NCBI GenBank assembly: GCA_020161355.1
Contig: JAIUOF010000005.1
Location: 124,001-188,000, forward strand
Direction of reading: 5' to 3'
Length of the DNA stretch: 64,000 nt
From: Bacteroidota bacterium
GTDB lineage: Bacteria; Bacteroidota; Bacteroidia; Cytophagales; Spirosomataceae
Positions 24,618-34,189 of the stretch are shown here, one piece after another. The position numbers and the translations under genes were made by a program. The notes beneath the pieces are model-generated. The model saw nothing but the letters and a program-made list of their open reading frames with translations, was not told the DNA's origin and did not search any database. Positions within the stretch are counted from its first letter, which is position 1. Every line of letters starts with the position of its first letter.

Positions 24618-27185
24618 TTAAAAAACAAACCTTAAGGTTACACCGTAAGTACGAGGGTCACCTACTATACCGGCGTATTGGCCGGCACTTCCCGGTGCTG
24701 CAAGCAGCTGCTCATAATAGTTTTTATTGGCAATATTTCTACCCCAGGCATAAATCGAGATACCATTGGAAGCTCTGAAACCGGCACGGGCATTTAACAG
24801 ACTATACCCATCGATATTCAGGTACTGAGAAGGTGATGGGCTGGAAGAGAATTTGGAACGGTAAAACAGATCGGCACCTACAAAGTAATTACCCCCTAAA
24901 CCAATCAATTGACCTTTATGTGAAAATTCGGCACCTAATGAACCTGCATATTTCGAAATACCTGGTAACTCACCTCCTGAAACATCTTTGAATGCCTGAG
25001 TACCACCAACTTCTTCAAGCGGTACAGGGGCATTGGTAAACTTTACATATTTGCCATCGGTGTAGGCAAAGGCTGCATTCAGTGTCAAATGACTACCTGC
25101 TCTCAAACTACCGTCTAATTCTATCCCTTGTACCCTTACTTTTTCGGCATTGGCCAGATAACCACGGTTAACCCCCGGTTCTGGAGTTTGTACCTGAGTT
25201 TGGTAATCTTTGATATCGGTTTGGAATAAAGTCAGGTTCAGTATAGCGTTTTTGGTCGGCTTGGTTTTAATTCCAAACTCTTTATGATTTACCAGTTCAG
25301 GTTTTACCTCTGCCAGTTCTGTTAATATTTTTCCGCTTGCGGTAGGCAATCCACCCACATTGATACCAATTGGTTTATAACTTACTGAGTAAGTGGCAAA
25401 TCCGTTTATTTGTTTGTTAAGTTTATATTGTAGCGACAATTGTCCCGAGAAGTTACCTGCATCAGCGTCTATATTGAATTTTTGACTCGTATAAACTCCA
25501 TTTTTCAGTGCCAAAAGTGCTGCATCGGTAGTTTGGAGTCCCCCATAAGTTACTCTTGAGTAATCGGCTACTTTTTTGTCGTAATTATATCTTAAGCCGG
25601 GTAAAACGTGGAGTTTTTCGGTAATCGCCCAGTCCACCTGAGAAAATGCCGCCAAGCTCGTTGATTTGATGCCATAGGTGGTTTTTATTCCGAAATTGTC
25701 AAATAAGCCGGGCGTCTTCCAAAGAGTACTGGTTGAATTTTGGGCAAATCTCCATTGGGCTGATCCTGCTTCTTCAGTATGCACCGGATCTGTACTCAAA
25801 TCCTGCCATAGTCCATATACACCCACAACCCCGCTGATTTTTTCGTTGATTTTTCCCGAATATCTTAGCTCCTGCGACCATTGGCTATGTTTCGAAGTTC
25901 CTGCCGAAACCGTAAAAACCGGTAAACCTATGTAATCACGGTCATTGAGGGGATCCCATTTCCAGTATCTGTAGGCAGTAGTCAATGTAAGTGTACCTGC
26001 ACCAATTTTAAAATCGGCGTTAAGTGACCCACCACCCAAATCGTTTCCGGCTTTTGACTGTGTATCCAAATCCACCTTTCTTTCAAACGCACTTTTGTAG
26101 GGTAGGGTATATCCTAAATCGGCTATGATGGCATTAAACTGACGGTACGCTGCTCTTTTGGTCGTAACCACACCTGCAACTCCCCAACCATACCCATCGG
26201 GATTTTGTGAGGTGGCGTCACCGGTAAGTGAAATTTTTATTTTGTCAGTTGGCGTAAACAGCAATTGCCCTCTGATTCCCAGGTTATTAATATCGTTGAT
26301 GTAGCTGTTGGTATGGACGTTGAAAAGCGTCCCGTCGCGTTGGGTTCCTGAGAACGACACACGGGCAGCCAGGGTCTTTGAAAGTGGGCCTGTCACTGAG
26401 GCCTTCGCCTGAATGTACCCATAGTTTCCGTAACTTACTTCAAAACTACCACCCGGCTTAAATTCAGGCAGGCGGCTGGTGATGTTAAATGCACCCGATG
26501 TGGTGTTTTTACCATACAATGTTCCTTGTGGGCCTCTCAAAACTTCCACTTGCTCGATGTCAATAAAATCAAGAGCAGTGGCGGCTGGTCTAGCCAGATA
26601 TACGCCATCGAGGTAAAAACCAACACCCGGATCAATTCCGTCATTGGTAAGGCCATAAGTTGAGCCCAATCCTCTGATATTGAGGGTGGTATTTCTTGGG
26701 TTGGAGGCATAAAGTTGTACCGTTGGTACCAATTCTTTCAGGCGGTTTACGTTAAATGCACCTGCATCTTCGGCAGTTGAGCCTCTTACAATTGAAATTG
26801 GAATGGGTACATCCTGAGCTGCTTCCTGGCGTCTTCTGGAAGTGATGATGACATCAGAAAGAATATTGGAAAGCGGCTCCAGTTTGATATTAACCTCACT
26901 GCTATTGATAATTTCTTCTTTGGTTTGATATCCAACATAAGTAATCACAAGAGTAAAGGGAAGTTTTTGTCCTGTCGTAAGTTTGAAATCTCCGTTTACA
27001 TCAGTTTGGGCTCCGTTGGTGGTTCCTTTGATGCTTACTGTGGCTCCAATAAGCGGCTCATTAGTAGCTGCATCTATTACTTTGCCGGTAATATGGGCAT
27101 TGATTTGTGGATTATTTTGGGCAAATACGCTGACCGAAATCAATACAGCCCACACACTTAATGTTGTTTTTAAAAATTTCTTCAT
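24618..27185 (-). CDS. TonB-dependent receptor with CarboxypepD-like N-terminal domain
   Basis: 855 aa outer-membrane active transporter. Signal peptide 1-22, CarboxypepD_reg-like domain about 30-110 (ITGKVIDAATNEPLIGATVS), plug about 125-235 with LNIRGLGSTYG and VEVLRGPQGTLYGKNTTSG, then a barrel ending in VTLRFVF. The plug resembles iron-complex and small-molecule receptors rather than SusC. No SusD partner is adjacent. The long leader with a palindrome and hairpins suggests tight control, possibly by sulfur supply. Ligand unknown. Confidence 0.92.
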   Translation of the reverse strand: MKKFLKTTLSVWAVLISVSVFAQNNPQINAHITGKVIDAATNEPLIGATVSIKGTTNGAQTDVNGDFKLTTGQKLPFTLVITYVGYQTKEEIINSSEVNIKLEPLSNILSDVIITSRRRQEAAQDVPIPISIVRGSTAEDAGAFNVNRLKELVPTVQLYASNPRNTTLNIRGLGSTYGLTNDGIDPGVGFYLDGVYLARPAATALDFIDIEQVEVLRGPQGTLYGKNTTSGAFNITSRLPEFKPGGSFEVSYGNYGYIQAKASVTGPLSKTLAARVSFSGTQRDGTLFNVHTNSYINDINNLGIRGQLLFTPTDKIKISLTGDATSQNPDGYGWGVAGVVTTKRAAYRQFNAIIADLGYTLPYKSAFERKVDLDTQSKAGNDLGGGSLNADFKIGAGTLTLTTAYRYWKWDPLNDRDYIGLPVFTVSAGTSKHSQWSQELRYSGKINEKISGVVGVYGLWQDLSTDPVHTEEAGSAQWRFAQNSTSTLWKTPGLFDNFGIKTTYGIKSTSLAAFSQVDWAITEKLHVLPGLRYNYDKKVADYSRVTYGGLQTTDAALLALKNGVYTSQKFNIDADAGNFSGQLSLQYKLNKQINGFATYSVSYKPIGINVGGLPTASGKILTELAEVKPELVNHKEFGIKTKPTKNAILNLTLFQTDIKDYQTQVQTPEPGVNRGYLANAEKVRVQGIELDGSLRAGSHLTLNAAFAYTDGKYVKFTNAPVPLEEVGGTQAFKDVSGGELPGISKYAGSLGAEFSHKGQLIGLGGNYFVGADLFYRSKFSSSPSPSQYLNIDGYSLLNARAGFRASNGISIYAWGRNIANKNYYEQLLAAPGSAGQYAGIVGDPRTYGVTLRFVF

Positions 27186-27330
27186 TAATTTGTAAAAGTT
27201 TAATTAAAAAATATCCTGCCAGGCAATTTTTGCCGGGTACACTTGACGGTGAAAAATGTTTTTGGTTAAACGTCGCCAGTCTGGTTGCCGCCGGACTGGT
27301 TTTTTTATGCAATCTTAATTAATTCTATTT
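27186..27330 (-). ncRNA. Structured 5' leader of the TonB receptor gene (candidate attenuator or riboswitch)
   Basis: Read on the minus strand, hairpin 1 is CCAGTC...GACTGG (27276-27299), enclosing CGGCGGCAAC; a possible second short pairing is GACG...CGTC. Hairpin 3 is CCCGGCAA, loop AAA, TTGCCTGG (27219-27237), followed by a T run (27202-27214) some 20 bases before the ATG. That is a terminator-like element inside a leader, the usual layout of transcription attenuation. It does not match a riboswitch class that I can name; the GGCAACC string resembles S-box sequence but the kink-turn parts are missing. Confidence 0.5.
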
Positions 27331-27332
27331 AG

Positions 27333-27349
27333 TCTATAAAAATAGTAGA
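27333..27349 (-). promoter_or_regulatory. Shared palindromic operator, site C
   Basis: TCTA, spacer TAAAAATAG, TAGA, with the same right flank as site A. It lies about 150 bases before the TonB receptor start and just upstream of the structured leader. A possible -7 box TAATTTTG is at 27391-27398 on the minus strand. Confidence 0.6.
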
Positions 27350-27621
27350 GTAATAAATTTCAAATATTATATTTTTTCATTAAAATAATCCAAAATTATA
27401 TACGAAAAATATAATCCAACAAAACGATTTTACGATTCCTCCTATAACAGGTTCAATTAATTTTCTGATTTGCATTAATTCTATATTGATTTTCACAATA
27501 TCAAATGTTTCTGTTAATTTCAAAATTGGTTCATAGGTTTTGGGAATTATTCCTTCGTTTTTCAAATTATTAATTTGGATGTAGTTTATACTTTAAAATT
27601 CCTCAAGGTTATTTTGAAAAT

Positions 27622-29838
27622 ATGCTTTTAAAAAAAGTAGTATTACATATTGACTCGTTTGATTTTTTTAAGGCGTTGATAGTCAGTCTAATGCTGGTAA
27701 GTCCTATGGTGTGGGCTTATCAGACCAATCAATATCAGATGGGTTTTTCGGTGTTGATAGGGGTGATGTTTGCCTATTTTCCAAATATAGAGGGCAACCA
27801 AAAACATCGTATTTTCGGCATGGCAGTAGGTCTATTTTGGGCTATGGTCGTATTTGGTTTGCAGCTTTTGCTCAATGGTCAGATCTGGTGGGTACGGCTT
27901 CCCATCATGTTGATTCTGGTTTTTATTTCCTCCATGCTTTCTGTTTACAACCAACGGGGTGCCATGGTGTCGTTTGGGGGCATGTTTGCGGTTGTAATGG
28001 GTTTTGCGGTTCAGCATTTTGAAGTGCCGGTGTCTGATATTTTGGCGTTGAGTTTACTTGGAGGCACGAGCTACCTCATCATTGGAGGCTTGTTTCATTT
28101 GTTTTTTCAAAAAAGACATACCCAGCTTTTATTGGCAGAATGTATAGGACTTACCGCTGAATATCTGGAGAAAAGTGAGGAAATGAAACTCGGGAAAATC
28201 GCTGACAATCAATTTCAATTGCTAAAAATCCAGAATCAAATCAATGAAAATCACGAACTGCTGAGGTCAATACTGATGCGGGAATCCAAAATTAAGGTAG
28301 GATCCAATCAGTCGCGGCGTTATTATCTGATTTTCAGGGAGATGATTGATATCTATGAAATGAGTCTGGCCACGCACTCTGACCATGAAGATTTAGAGGA
28401 GACTTTTGGTGAATATAAATATCTGGCAGATCCGTTTTTTGAGGGAAATGAAAAGATTATCAGAGAGTTATATGATTTTTCTGAATGCCTTAGATACAAT
28501 AAAACTTACGAGAACAAGGCAGATATTAAGAGTTCCATTGACAAAATCGAGCAAAATATTGCAGAGTGGATTGCTATAAAAAAGATTCCTGCGGCTCGGG
28601 AAGGAGCACTTTTTTTAAGAAACAAAATTGATATCCTCATAAAGCTGGATCAAAAAATGGCCCTACTTTTCAGGTTTTATCACAATCTGGTAGAGGTGGA
28701 AGGGTTCAGTCAAATGAAAGATCTCAGGTTTATCACCACTCAGGACTATTCATGGAAAACGCTTCGTTCCAACCTCAACATTCAATCAGCTATTTTCAGG
28801 CATTCAATGCGACTATCTGTTGCCATTTTGCTTAGTTTTTGGGTGGGATCAATTAGCAATCCGGCCTTTACCAACTGGATAATCGTGACCTGTCTCGTGA
28901 TTTTGCGACCTAATTATGGCCTGACCAAAAGCCGTGCTTTGAGCCGTATGCTTGGAACGCTCTTTGGTGGAATATTGATTCTGGCTCTGGTTTATTTCAC
29001 ACAAAATCGTCTGATTATAGGTTCTTTGGCTTCTGTTTCATTGCTGCTGGGCTTTTCATTTATTCAGCGTAATTACCGTGTTGCCTCAGCTTACATCACT
29101 TTCAGTATCCTGGCTTTGTATATTTTAAATCATCAGGAACCTTTTGATATCGTATTGAGCCGTAGTGTGTACACCATTTTTGGGGTTTTGATTTCCTGGT
29201 TCTCTATTTATTTTCTTTGGCCTGTTTGGGAAAAAGGTAACATCAAAGATGAAGTATTACAGGCTTTGGAGTCAAACAGACTGTATTTTATGGCTGTAAA
29301 TGAGGTTTATAAGACCAAAAAAAATATTGGGACCGAATACCGGCTTATCAGGAAAAAGGCATTTATCAATAATGGCAACCTCAATGCGGCTTTTCAAAGA
29401 ATGCAGGAAGAACCTAAATCAAAGAAAGATCAGGCCAATAATATTTATGCGGTGGTTCTGCTGAATCATACCTTTTTGTCGGCAGTAGCGAGTTTTTCGG
29501 CTTATATTCAAGGTCATACCACCACACAAGTTTCTGAGGAATTTGAAATCGTGTCAGGATTTATCGAAACCAACCTTCAGCTAACGATCCAAAAAATTGA
29601 AGGCAAACAAGTAGCCTTAGGCGTCGATACAATAGAGAAAGTCCAGGAGGCCATCTGGAAACTCGATAAAAAATATGCAGATCTAAATGCCCAAAGAAAT
29701 GAGGAACTTGCCTTAGGAAAACTCATTATGAGCAACGAAATGCGTAACAAACTTCAGGAAGGAAAAGTCATTCTAGAGCAAATCAAATGGCTTAAAAATA
29801 TATCGGAAAGTATGATGGAAGCAGTTGCGATTTTATAG
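27622..29838 (+). CDS. FUSC-family membrane protein (YccS/YhfK-like)
   Basis: 738 aa. Two blocks of TM helices (about 15-165 and 395-520), each followed by a large soluble alpha-helical part, give the duplicated layout of FUSC/aromatic-acid-exporter proteins. The second block contains the FUSC-type signature WIIVTCLVILRPNYGLTKSR. The soluble parts are rich in helices and likely form coiled coils. Probably an efflux or envelope-associated transporter; no substrate is evident. Stops 4 bases from the convergent LytTR gene. Confidence 0.87.
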   Translation: MLLKKVVLHIDSFDFFKALIVSLMLVSPMVWAYQTNQYQMGFSVLIGVMFAYFPNIEGNQKHRIFGMAVGLFWAMVVFGLQLLLNGQIWWVRLPIMLILVFISSMLSVYNQRGAMVSFGGMFAVVMGFAVQHFEVPVSDILALSLLGGTSYLIIGGLFHLFFQKRHTQLLLAECIGLTAEYLEKSEEMKLGKIADNQFQLLKIQNQINENHELLRSILMRESKIKVGSNQSRRYYLIFREMIDIYEMSLATHSDHEDLEETFGEYKYLADPFFEGNEKIIRELYDFSECLRYNKTYENKADIKSSIDKIEQNIAEWIAIKKIPAAREGALFLRNKIDILIKLDQKMALLFRFYHNLVEVEGFSQMKDLRFITTQDYSWKTLRSNLNIQSAIFRHSMRLSVAILLSFWVGSISNPAFTNWIIVTCLVILRPNYGLTKSRALSRMLGTLFGGILILALVYFTQNRLIIGSLASVSLLLGFSFIQRNYRVASAYITFSILALYILNHQEPFDIVLSRSVYTIFGVLISWFSIYFLWPVWEKGNIKDEVLQALESNRLYFMAVNEVYKTKKNIGTEYRLIRKKAFINNGNLNAAFQRMQEEPKSKKDQANNIYAVVLLNHTFLSAVASFSAYIQGHTTTQVSEEFEIVSGFIETNLQLTIQKIEGKQVALGVDTIEKVQEAIWKLDKKYADLNAQRNEELALGKLIMSNEMRNKLQEGKVILEQIKWLKNISESMMEAVAIL

Positions 29839-29842
29839 CTTT

Positions 29843-30589
29843 TTACCACCCCAGAGTCTCTTTCAATTCTTTATAACCACTCTTACTCACTCCGATTTTT
29901 ACACCGTTTTTCAACAAAAGTTGGTAGGTGTTTTTCTCGTAAAGTTCGAGTTTTTGGATAAATGAACCATTGACAAGAAACGACCGATGAACCCTCAAAA
30001 ACGTAGCCGGAAGCATATTTTCAAACTCTTTCATGGTTTTTTGCTTCAAAAACTTCCCTTTTTGCGTATGAATCCAAACATAATCGCCATAAGTTTCCAG
30101 ATAAGTGATGTCTTCAAAAGGAATTACCTCAATCTTGTGGCCGTCTTTGATAACAACCCGGTCCAATTGTTTGTCAGATAAGAAACTTGAGTTCAACAAT
30201 GGCTTGATTTCTTCAGCAGGATCAACCTTGCTTGCAATTTTTTCTTTTACTTTTTCCAGAGCTTTCAGGAAACGATCTTTTGAAAATGGTTTCAATAAAT
30301 AATCAATGGCATTTTTTTCAAAAGCCTCTATGGCATATTGGTCATACGCTGTAGAAAAAACCACCAGAGGAGGCTGGGGGAGGAGTTCAAGTAACTCCAA
30401 TCCGGTGAGTTTGGGCATCTGAATATCCAGAAAAATAAGATCAGGCTTAAGTTCGTTAATGAGTTTGATGGCCTCAAAACCATTTTCAGCCTCACCAATT
30501 ACCTCAAAGTCCGGGTCATTTTTGATGAAATTTTGCACAAGACTACGTGCAAGTGCTTCGTCATCAATGAGTAAGGTTTTTATTTTCAT
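29843..30589 (-). CDS. LytTR-family response regulator
   Basis: 248 aa. Receiver domain 1-120 with acidic pocket Asp9/Asp10, phospho-acceptor Asp55 (LIFLDIQMP) and Lys100 (DYLLKPF). A C-terminal LytTR DNA-binding domain covers about 145-245 (ITYLETYGDYVWIHT, FLRVHRSFLVN). It is the last gene of the LiaF-LiaF-kinase-regulator cluster and is 92 bases from the kinase gene. Confidence 0.95.
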   Translation of the reverse strand: MKIKTLLIDDEALARSLVQNFIKNDPDFEVIGEAENGFEAIKLINELKPDLIFLDIQMPKLTGLELLELLPQPPLVVFSTAYDQYAIEAFEKNAIDYLLKPFSKDRFLKALEKVKEKIASKVDPAEEIKPLLNSSFLSDKQLDRVVIKDGHKIEVIPFEDITYLETYGDYVWIHTQKGKFLKQKTMKEFENMLPATFLRVHRSFLVNGSFIQKLELYEKNTYQLLLKNGVKIGVSKSGYKELKETLGW

Positions 30590-30681
30590 TTTACTAATGT
30601 CATTTTTTTTGCTAAAATATTTAGTTTGAAAGGTTTAGAGATTGCCGCTTTACATTCTTATTTCACCGCATTTTTTTTATA

Positions 30682-31737
30682 TTAATTTACGTTTTCAATC
30701 GGCAAGCTAATACTCACTTTAAAATGGTTTTCAACCGTCTCTGTGTCAAAAACAGCCAGATTTTTGTAAATCAATCTCAGTCTTTCTTTGATGTTTTTCA
30801 AGCCCGTTTTGGTGCCGGGTTTCTTTTCCCCGGTTTTGTCAAAGGTATTTTCCATGAGCAAAATCAGGTGTTTTTCCATTACTTTCGCCTCAAATTTTAT
30901 CGATTCCGGATTCAATGAATTATAAATTCCATGTTTTATAGCATTTTCAAAAAGGGTCTGAAGTAGCATACTGGGTAATTCAATGGCTTTGGCTTCTTCT
31001 TCTACCAGCATCTCTACATTTATTTTGTTGCCAAATCTTATCTTTTCAATTTCAAGGTAAGCATCACACATTTCGAGCTCCTTCCTTAATGGCACTTTCT
31101 GTAATTTGCCATATCCTACCGTATATCTCAGAAAGTCAGAGAGCTTAATTACCATTTCGTGTGCTTTTTCAGGATCAATAATGGTGAGTGAGCTTATGCT
31201 GTTGAGACTGTTAAAGATGAAGTGCGGGTTCATCTGATTTCTCAAAAGGGTAAGTTCTGCTTCACGAATTGACTCGCTTAGCCGTCTTTCGATTTCCTTC
31301 TTCTCATTATAAGAATTGTAATATTTAAGCAAATAGTTGGTCACCACAAAAACGATATAGGCGAAAAAACAAAACGGAATTTTAAAAGCAGTAGCATCTT
31401 TGATGTATTCTCTGATGCCGGCATCGTGAAAGATGATTCTCAGTGCAAAATGACTGAGATTGATCCACACAAATGAAAATAAAAGAAACAAAAGTAAGTG
31501 ATTGAATATGAGCCAGGTAGGCTTCTGGTTTTCCCAGGTCATATAATTTACAGGATACCACATGCCTATCATCAAACCGGCCATGAGCAGATTTTGAACC
31601 AAAATATCAACACCCAAATACATTCTGTTGGCGTTAAGGAATCCTATCAGCACCAGAAAAAAAGCCAGTGCCATAACCACCCAAACTCCGAAATATCTTA
31701 AGAGCCGCCAACGGCCTGTAATGAGCGGGTTCTGCAT
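30682..31737 (-). CDS. LytS-like sensor histidine kinase
   Basis: 351 aa. Four TM helices in the first about 140 residues, then a His_kinase domain with the phospho-acceptor motif NPHFIFNSLNSISSL and a GHKL ATPase (LLQTLFENAIKHGIYN, GLKNIKERL). Partner of the LytTR regulator. Its gene starts 1 base from the stop of a LiaF-like gene, implying the sensed signal is linked to the envelope. Confidence 0.94.
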   Translation of the reverse strand: MQNPLITGRWRLLRYFGVWVVMALAFFLVLIGFLNANRMYLGVDILVQNLLMAGLMIGMWYPVNYMTWENQKPTWLIFNHLLLFLLFSFVWINLSHFALRIIFHDAGIREYIKDATAFKIPFCFFAYIVFVVTNYLLKYYNSYNEKKEIERRLSESIREAELTLLRNQMNPHFIFNSLNSISSLTIIDPEKAHEMVIKLSDFLRYTVGYGKLQKVPLRKELEMCDAYLEIEKIRFGNKINVEMLVEEEAKAIELPSMLLQTLFENAIKHGIYNSLNPESIKFEAKVMEKHLILLMENTFDKTGEKKPGTKTGLKNIKERLRLIYKNLAVFDTETVENHFKVSISLPIENVN

Positions 31738-31738
31738 A

Positions 31739-32209
31739 TTATCTGCGTTTGATTTCTATGCCTCCCATTACTGCAGAGCCATCCAAAATCAGTACTTTAT
31801 TGGGGTCGGTTTCCAGGCCTTTATCATCATTTTCATCATGAATACCCCCCATCACTGCAACTGCTTCGTTTTGGACTGTCCAATCAGCTGGAATTGTAAA
31901 TTGTGCCCCGCCCATAAGACAAAATACATCAATTGTAGCCGTGCCATCGAGTGTACTTCCGGTAAGATCTATTTCCCCGCCACCCATCACACAACTCAAA
32001 TCACCTCCTTTCAGCGGGTTATAATTTAAAACTTTCTTGGCACCACTCATGAAATAGCTGTATTCAAAATAATTCTTACCTTCTTCGATACCTTCGTTTG
32101 CTGTTTCTGATTTTTTATTTTTTTCAGTAATATTTCCAATGGCTCCAATCACTCCTATTACTACAAGAACAATTACAAGGTTTTTAATAAACAATTTTCT
32201 ATTTTCCAT
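31739..32209 (-). CDS. LiaF-like cell-envelope protein (short)
   Basis: 156 aa. One N-terminal TM helix (about 8-26) and a C-terminal beta-rich domain with repeated VMGG/LMGG turns (SCVMGGGEIDL, CLMGGAQFTIP, AVMGGIHDE), typical of the LiaF C-terminal domain. In Firmicutes LiaF restrains the LiaS kinase; here the kinase gene follows immediately, so a similar sensing role is reasonable but unproven. Confidence 0.85.
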   Translation of the reverse strand: MENRKLFIKNLVIVLVVIGVIGAIGNITEKNKKSETANEGIEEGKNYFEYSYFMSGAKKVLNYNPLKGGDLSCVMGGGEIDLTGSTLDGTATIDVFCLMGGAQFTIPADWTVQNEAVAVMGGIHDENDDKGLETDPNKVLILDGSAVMGGIEIKRR

Positions 32210-32233
32210 GATATTGATAATTAAGGTTTTAAT

Positions 32234-32944
32234 TTAGTATCTTTTGATTTCAACACCCCCCATCACGATATTTCCGGTAATGTAGAATTTCTTGTCGGGG
32301 TTTACCACAGACTCAGGGAATTTGGTGATCTGGTCTTCTATTCCTCCCATAATAGGAAGTGCATCCAGATGTACATTCCAGTCTTTAGGAATCCTTAGCT
32401 CCAGTCCACCCATAAGTATGAAAATATTCAGAGCGGATTTTTGAGCAAGGTCTGCTTCGGTGAGGTCGATTTGTGCTCCGCCCATTACGCAGTTGATCTG
32501 GCCACCTTCAAATTTTTTCGAAAATACCTTCTTGTTGGAGCCGCCCATGATATTGGTCTCGCTTAGATAATCAAAATCACTTCCGTCAGCTTTGAGTAAT
32601 CTGGCCGGGGCATCGAATTTCGGATTAAAATAACGGTACATGATCAAACCTCCAATGCCTACCAAAAGCAATGGCCACAGTTTGAAATATACCTTCACTT
32701 GCTCTTGTGTAAGGAAATCGGGGATATAAAATGCTACTGCGATGGTGATGGCAATCACGCCTTCCATGTTTTTACCTTTCAAAAATGCATTGATACCGAT
32801 GATCAGTGGGATGAGTCTCCAGCTCCAGATTTTTACCGGGAAGTGAAAGTCGAGTAATCCAAAATTTCGAAGCAGGAATATTCCACCCAAAGTAACGAGC
32901 AGAATAGACCAAAAGAAGACCGAGTTTTTATTGCTTGTATTCAT
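32234..32944 (-). CDS. LiaF-like membrane protein (long)
   Basis: 236 aa from the ATG at 32944; a longer in-frame start at 33016 would add an implausible cysteine- and basic-rich leader. Four TM helices in residues about 10-110, then the LiaF C-terminal beta domain with TNIMGGSNKKVF, NCVMGGAQIDL, FILMGGLELRIP and NIVMGGVEIKR. First gene of the four-gene cluster. A -7 box TAAATTTG lies at 32960-32967 on the minus strand. Confidence 0.85.
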   Translation of the reverse strand: MNTSNKNSVFFWSILLVTLGGIFLLRNFGLLDFHFPVKIWSWRLIPLIIGINAFLKGKNMEGVIAITIAVAFYIPDFLTQEQVKVYFKLWPLLLVGIGGLIMYRYFNPKFDAPARLLKADGSDFDYLSETNIMGGSNKKVFSKKFEGGQINCVMGGAQIDLTEADLAQKSALNIFILMGGLELRIPKDWNVHLDALPIMGGIEDQITKFPESVVNPDKKFYITGNIVMGGVEIKRY

Positions 32945-33016
32945 AATTTGTTTTTTCTTCAAATTTAGGGGGCTTTTGATGGCAAAATAAATGCAAATTC
33001 GTTGAGATGAAAGCAA

Positions 33017-33448
33017 ATTACCGATAAGTTGTGGATTTTTACCGATGAGTGGATTTTAGTTAAAGATTGGTTTTAATATTTAATCCAAAACTTTAAAAAC
33101 CTGATTTACTAATAAGGTAGGTTTCTATTTCGAAAAAGATAAAATACTCAATCAATATACATTTTTATAATAAGAGCTTCACTGACTATAAAAGATTATA
33201 AAACCAGAAGAGGTAAAATTTTTGAGTCAAACCAAATTAATTAAGGTTGATAGTATTACAGAAGTAATTCTCTGAGATTTTTGGGTAAAAATTAGAAAGT
33301 GAATCAAAGGTATTGAAATTTCATTCAATCATTTCTTAGGGTTTTATTGAAATTAGCAATTTCTTAAAATTTCAGTGCATAATTTTTCAGAAAAGAAGTT
33401 TAATTTTGAGAAAAACAATTACTAAACACTATAAAAAACCTCCGTATT
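33017..33448. other. Intergenic region with promoter for the next gene
   Basis: 432 AT-rich bases between divergent genes. No coding frame or stable hairpin seen. TAATTTTG at 33401-33408 is a good -7 box for the downstream plus-strand gene, 40 bases before its ATG. Confidence 0.5.
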
Positions 33449-34180
33449 ATGAGAAAAACTACCAGCATTCTTTTCCTTTTTGTGATTTTGGCTACAGCCA
33501 CAATTGCACAAAAAAAAGAAAAATACCCTGCATTTATTCCTTCTTTTAACAGCTTTTCGCACAAAAAAATATCTTATGTTACCCTGAAAGACGGAACCAA
33601 AATCGAAGGGGAAATTGATGATCTTGACAGAAAAAAAGGCTTAATCGAAGAAATCGAAATTAAACCTACCGGTGCCAAAAAGAAAATGACTATTGACCCT
33701 GTTCAGCTGCAAGATGCCTATTTGACTCCAAGTGCTTTGAGCAAAATGGCGACTATCAACAGTGAGTTGGGTAGAATCCAGAAAATATCAAAATATGATG
33801 TTAATAAGGATCTTGTTGAAAAAGGATACGTGTATTTTGAATCTTCCCTCACTCAGATCAAGAAAAAAGAGGATTACGTGATTTTGCAATTGCTCAATCC
33901 TACTTTTACAGGCAGAATCAGAGTTTTTGATGATCCCATGGCTCAGGAGTCAGCATCAGTAGGTTTCGGAGGTTTGACTTTAGCAGGGGGTGATTCGAAA
34001 TCTTATTATATCAAAAAAGACGATCAAAAAGCCTACAGACTAAAAAGAGCTGATTTTAAAGAAGACTTTCCCAAACTATTTGGAGATTGTCCGGCGGTTT
34101 TGAAAGCAATAGAAGGAGAAGCAAAATGGCTTGATCTTAACAAATACGTTTACATTTACAACGATTCTTGCAGTAAATAA
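33449..34180 (+). CDS. Exported protein of unknown function
   Basis: 243 aa with a signal peptide (about 1-20, ending IAQ). The mature part is Lys-rich and beta-strand rich; a short stretch TLKDGTKIEGEIDDLDRKKG looks like an SH3-like or Sm-like strand pair, and a Gly-rich turn is at FGGLTLAGGDSK. The C terminus has two Cys (GDCPAVLK, NDSCSK) that may form a disulfide. I do not recognise a family. It ends 9 bases from a convergent gene. Confidence 0.75.
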   Translation: MRKTTSILFLFVILATATIAQKKEKYPAFIPSFNSFSHKKISYVTLKDGTKIEGEIDDLDRKKGLIEEIEIKPTGAKKKMTIDPVQLQDAYLTPSALSKMATINSELGRIQKISKYDVNKDLVEKGYVYFESSLTQIKKKEDYVILQLLNPTFTGRIRVFDDPMAQESASVGFGGLTLAGGDSKSYYIKKDDQKAYRLKRADFKEDFPKLFGDCPAVLKAIEGEAKWLDLNKYVYIYNDSCSK

Positions 34181-34189
34181 GCATAAAAT

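Noticed and set aside
27186..27330. S-box (SAM-I) riboswitch in the receptor leader
   Set aside because: Only GGCAACC resembles the S-box core; the GAGA/kink-turn segment and pairing order are absent.
27380..27565. 61-codon minus-strand frame upstream of the TonB receptor
   Set aside because: It needs a TTG start, matches no family, and lies where operator C and the receptor promoter are expected; I consider it chance.
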